DNA of 64,000 bases from Rhodobacteraceae bacterium EL53 (GTDB lineage: Bacteria > Pseudomonadota > Alphaproteobacteria > Rhodobacterales > Rhodobacteraceae): positions 310,001 through 374,000 of the forward strand of contig OMPR01000008.1 in NCBI GenBank assembly GCA_900313015.1. Reading direction: 5' to 3'. The position numbers and the translations under genes are program-made. Below are positions 62,241 through 64,000 of the stretch, piece after piece. A model generated the notes under the pieces. That model saw only the letters and a program-made list of their open reading frames with translations, did not search any database and was not told the DNA's origin. The number at the start of each line of letters is the position of its first letter. Position 1 is the first letter of the stretch.

Positions 62241-63212
62241 ATGAGTGGTCTTCTGGCGCTTTTGGATGATGTGGCGGGGATCGCCAAGGTAGCTGCTGCT
62301 TCTATTGATGATGTAGCGGCACAGGCTGTTAAAGCAGGGGCCAAAGCCGCTGGGGCTGTAATTGATGATGCAGCGGTGACGCCCAAATATTTACACGGCT
62401 TCGCAGCGCACCGAGAGTTGCCCGTTATCTGGCGGATCGCCAAAGGGTCGTTCAAAAACAAGCTTCTGTTTCTATTGCCAGCAGCGTTGTTGCTGTCCAG
62501 TTTTGCGCCATGGCTAATTTCCCCCCTTTTAATGCTTGGGGGGGCCTATCTGTGTTTTGAGGGTGCGGAAAAGATATATCACGTCTTAGCGCCTCATGAT
62601 GAACATCATGTCTTTCCAGAAGATGCACCGGGGGACCCGGCCCATTTGGAAGAGGCGAAAGCATCCGGTGCTATCAAGACTGATTTCATTTTGTCAGCTG
62701 AGATCATGACTATCGCGCTCGCAGCAATTCCTCCATCGAACATCTGGATGCAAGCGGCGACGCTGGCGTTGGTGGGTATCGGAATTACTGTCGCGGTGTA
62801 TGGAGCCGTGGCCTTGATCGTAAAGGCCGACGATGTAGGGCTTTATGCGGCTCAGAACGGCAACTTTGCTCTCACGCGCAGTCTTGGGCGTGGGTTGGTC
62901 CGGGCAATGCCGGGTTTTATGAAACTGCTGACGATCGTCGGCACGGCTGCGATGCTGTGGGTTGGTGGGTCGATCATCATCCATGGGTTCGAGGTCATGG
63001 GCTTTGGAACATTGGGCCATCTGATTCATGATTGGGCCGCTGCTGTGGGACACATGGTTACGGAAAGCTATAGCGGTTTTGTTGAATGGGCGGCCAAGGC
63101 CACGATGGATGGCGTGTTTGGCCTTACTCTGGGGATGCTTTTGATCCCGGTGGCCACCAAGGTGATCGCGCCCATTGTAGGGCTCTTTACGGGTAAATCT
63201 GCCCAGAACTGA
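62241..63212 (+). CDS. DUF808 family membrane protein
   Basis: The 323-residue product is of the DUF808/YedI family: MSGLLALLDDVAGIAKVAAA, GAVIDDAAVTPKYLHGFAAH, LMLGGAYLCFEGAEKIYHVL, and several membrane helices (~70-105, 155-175, 215-240, 285-310). The function of the family is unknown. It is divergent from gap and may share its operator region. Confidence 0.92.
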   Translation: MSGLLALLDDVAGIAKVAAASIDDVAAQAVKAGAKAAGAVIDDAAVTPKYLHGFAAHRELPVIWRIAKGSFKNKLLFLLPAALLLSSFAPWLISPLLMLGGAYLCFEGAEKIYHVLAPHDEHHVFPEDAPGDPAHLEEAKASGAIKTDFILSAEIMTIALAAIPPSNIWMQAATLALVGIGITVAVYGAVALIVKADDVGLYAAQNGNFALTRSLGRGLVRAMPGFMKLLTIVGTAAMLWVGGSIIIHGFEVMGFGTLGHLIHDWAAAVGHMVTESYSGFVEWAAKATMDGVFGLTLGMLLIPVATKVIAPIVGLFTGKSAQN

Positions 63213-63295
63213 ACTGGTTTCTGACGTGAGGTTACGACTGGCTGATCTGTATAGGGCCGGTAGTGTTGAGAAAATCGACATTCGGAGCACGATAG

Positions 63296-64000
63296 ATGGG
63301 CGACCTAACCCTTGATACAATTCTAAAGGGCGCAAACAGTTCGCCCGATGGCATCACTTTTGCGGTTTCCGAAAACTGGAAGCAGGGGCGCACGGCCTTT
63401 GGGGGGTATTCTGCCTCGTTGCTATTGGCAGGGGCACGGCAGGCCGCCGATGAATTGCCCCCGTTGCGATCTGTCTTGATCAATTTTACTGGCCCGATCA
63501 GTAGCCCCCCATTGGTGAGCACAACCATCTTGCGTCAGGGGCGCAACGTGGTGACGGTACAAGCGGACGCCCATTGCGAAGGCAAGCTCTGTGCGCAGGG
63601 TACGTTCTCGTTTGGGGTCGCGCAGGACAGCCACGTGAGGCAATCCCTGCCGGCGCCACAGGCACAGGAACCAGAGGCAACCGAGGACTTCTTACCGCCC
63701 AACATTCAGCTGCCGATTAATTTTTTCAAGAACTTTGATGTGAAACTGATCGAAGGGGAACGCCCCTTTACCGGAGCAGATCGCGGATACGTGCGGGCCT
63801 GGGCGCGTCACAAAGATCCAGCAATTTGGGGCCAGCCCGAGGGATTGATGAGCATCGCTGATGTGTTGCCGCCCGCCGTGTTTTCCAAGGCTAAAAAGAT
63901 CGGCCCGAATTCATCCATGACATGGATCTGCAATTTCATGACCGAAAAGCTGACCACCCGTGATGGCTGGTGGATGCTCGAGAACGAACTGAGCGTTGCA
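63296..64000 (+). CDS. TesB-like double-hotdog acyl-CoA thioesterase, 3' truncated by window end
   Basis: The frame is open from ATG 63296 to the window end (235 codons). It reads MGDLTLDTILKGANSSPDGI, then WKQGRTAFGGYSASLLLAGA, LINFTGPISSPPLVSTTILR and RGYVRAWARHKDPAIWGQPE. The double hotdog fold with FGGY and an acyl-CoA-binding pattern fits the TesB/thioesterase-like superfamily. The start has CGGAGCACGATAG upstream. The C-terminus lies beyond the window. Confidence 0.85.
   Translation, partial: MGDLTLDTILKGANSSPDGITFAVSENWKQGRTAFGGYSASLLLAGARQAADELPPLRSVLINFTGPISSPPLVSTTILRQGRNVVTVQADAHCEGKLCAQGTFSFGVAQDSHVRQSLPAPQAQEPEATEDFLPPNIQLPINFFKNFDVKLIEGERPFTGADRGYVRAWARHKDPAIWGQPEGLMSIADVLPPAVFSKAKKIGPNSSMTWICNFMTEKLTTRDGWWMLENELSVA

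Noticed and set aside
1-64000. tRNA, rRNA, CRISPR or insertion sequences
   Set aside because: No cloverleaf with a GTTCRA arm, no repeat-spacer array and no transposase or flanking repeats were seen; the GTA genes are not treated as an inserted prophage because they sit in a conserved chromosomal place with no integrase or att repeats.

Overview
The window looks like a chromosomal segment of a marine Rhodobacteraceae (Roseobacter group) bacterium. The evidence is an intact Rhodobacter-capsulatus-type gene transfer agent (GTA) cluster flanked by fabF-mltG and cysE, an alphaproteobacterial LexA box (GTTC-N7-GTTC) before uvrA, a pyruvate dehydrogenase E1-beta with its own lipoyl domain, and a complete valine-degradation gene set. 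No rRNA, tRNA, insertion sequence or CRISPR array was seen.

Layout: 1-0.8 kb is the 3' end of an RTX calcium-binding protein. 0.9-2.1 kb is rpsF-rpsR-rplI (minus strand) with a structured leader. 2.4-4.9 kb holds a membrane protein, a periplasmic YceI and a cytochrome b561-YceI fusion. 5.1-11.4 kb is a fatty-acid block (fabD, fabG, acpP, fabF) with an acetyltransferase, an unusual HisA paralogue and mltG. 11.4-25.9 kb is the GTA cluster (g1-g15 plus one extra small gene), with its own promoter-like sequence, a terminator-like leader hairpin, and a long non-coding hairpin between the capsid gene and g6. cysE follows.

26.9-32.4 kb (minus) carries pdhC-pdhB-pdhA, an FtsB-like gene and pgk. 32.5-37.1 kb carries two cyclophilins, then bactofilin-M23 peptidase-DUF455-bcp. 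37.2-43.8 kb holds a YhdP/AsmA-like protein, queA, an MFS carrier and a DUF924 protein. 44.4 kb is lpdA, the probable E3 of the same pyruvate dehydrogenase; it shares an 18-bp palindrome with the pdhA promoter region. 45.9-49.3 kb is a rhodanese gene divergent from uvrA, each with its own candidate operator.

49.3-59.7 kb is mostly a valine-degradation region: an isobutyryl-CoA dehydrogenase-like gene, a single reading frame joining 3-hydroxyisobutyryl-CoA hydrolase to 3-hydroxyisobutyrate dehydrogenase, mmsA and a divergent LysR gene. It is interspersed with an MmgE/PrpD protein, a YbdK-type ligase, a methyltransferase and an L,D-transpeptidase-like protein. 59.7-64 kb has a CBS-domain protein, coaD, a 47-residue membrane microprotein, a GapB-like glyceraldehyde-3-phosphate dehydrogenase with a LacI-type operator, a DUF808 membrane protein and a truncated thioesterase.

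The most notable points are the hydrolase-dehydrogenase fusion, which can be explained by loss of one T at the old stop codon; the shared pdhA/lpdA operator; the GTA leader and the GTA inter-gene RNA hairpin; a SqrR-type site before the rhodanese gene; and the HisA paralogue with an altered catalytic residue.
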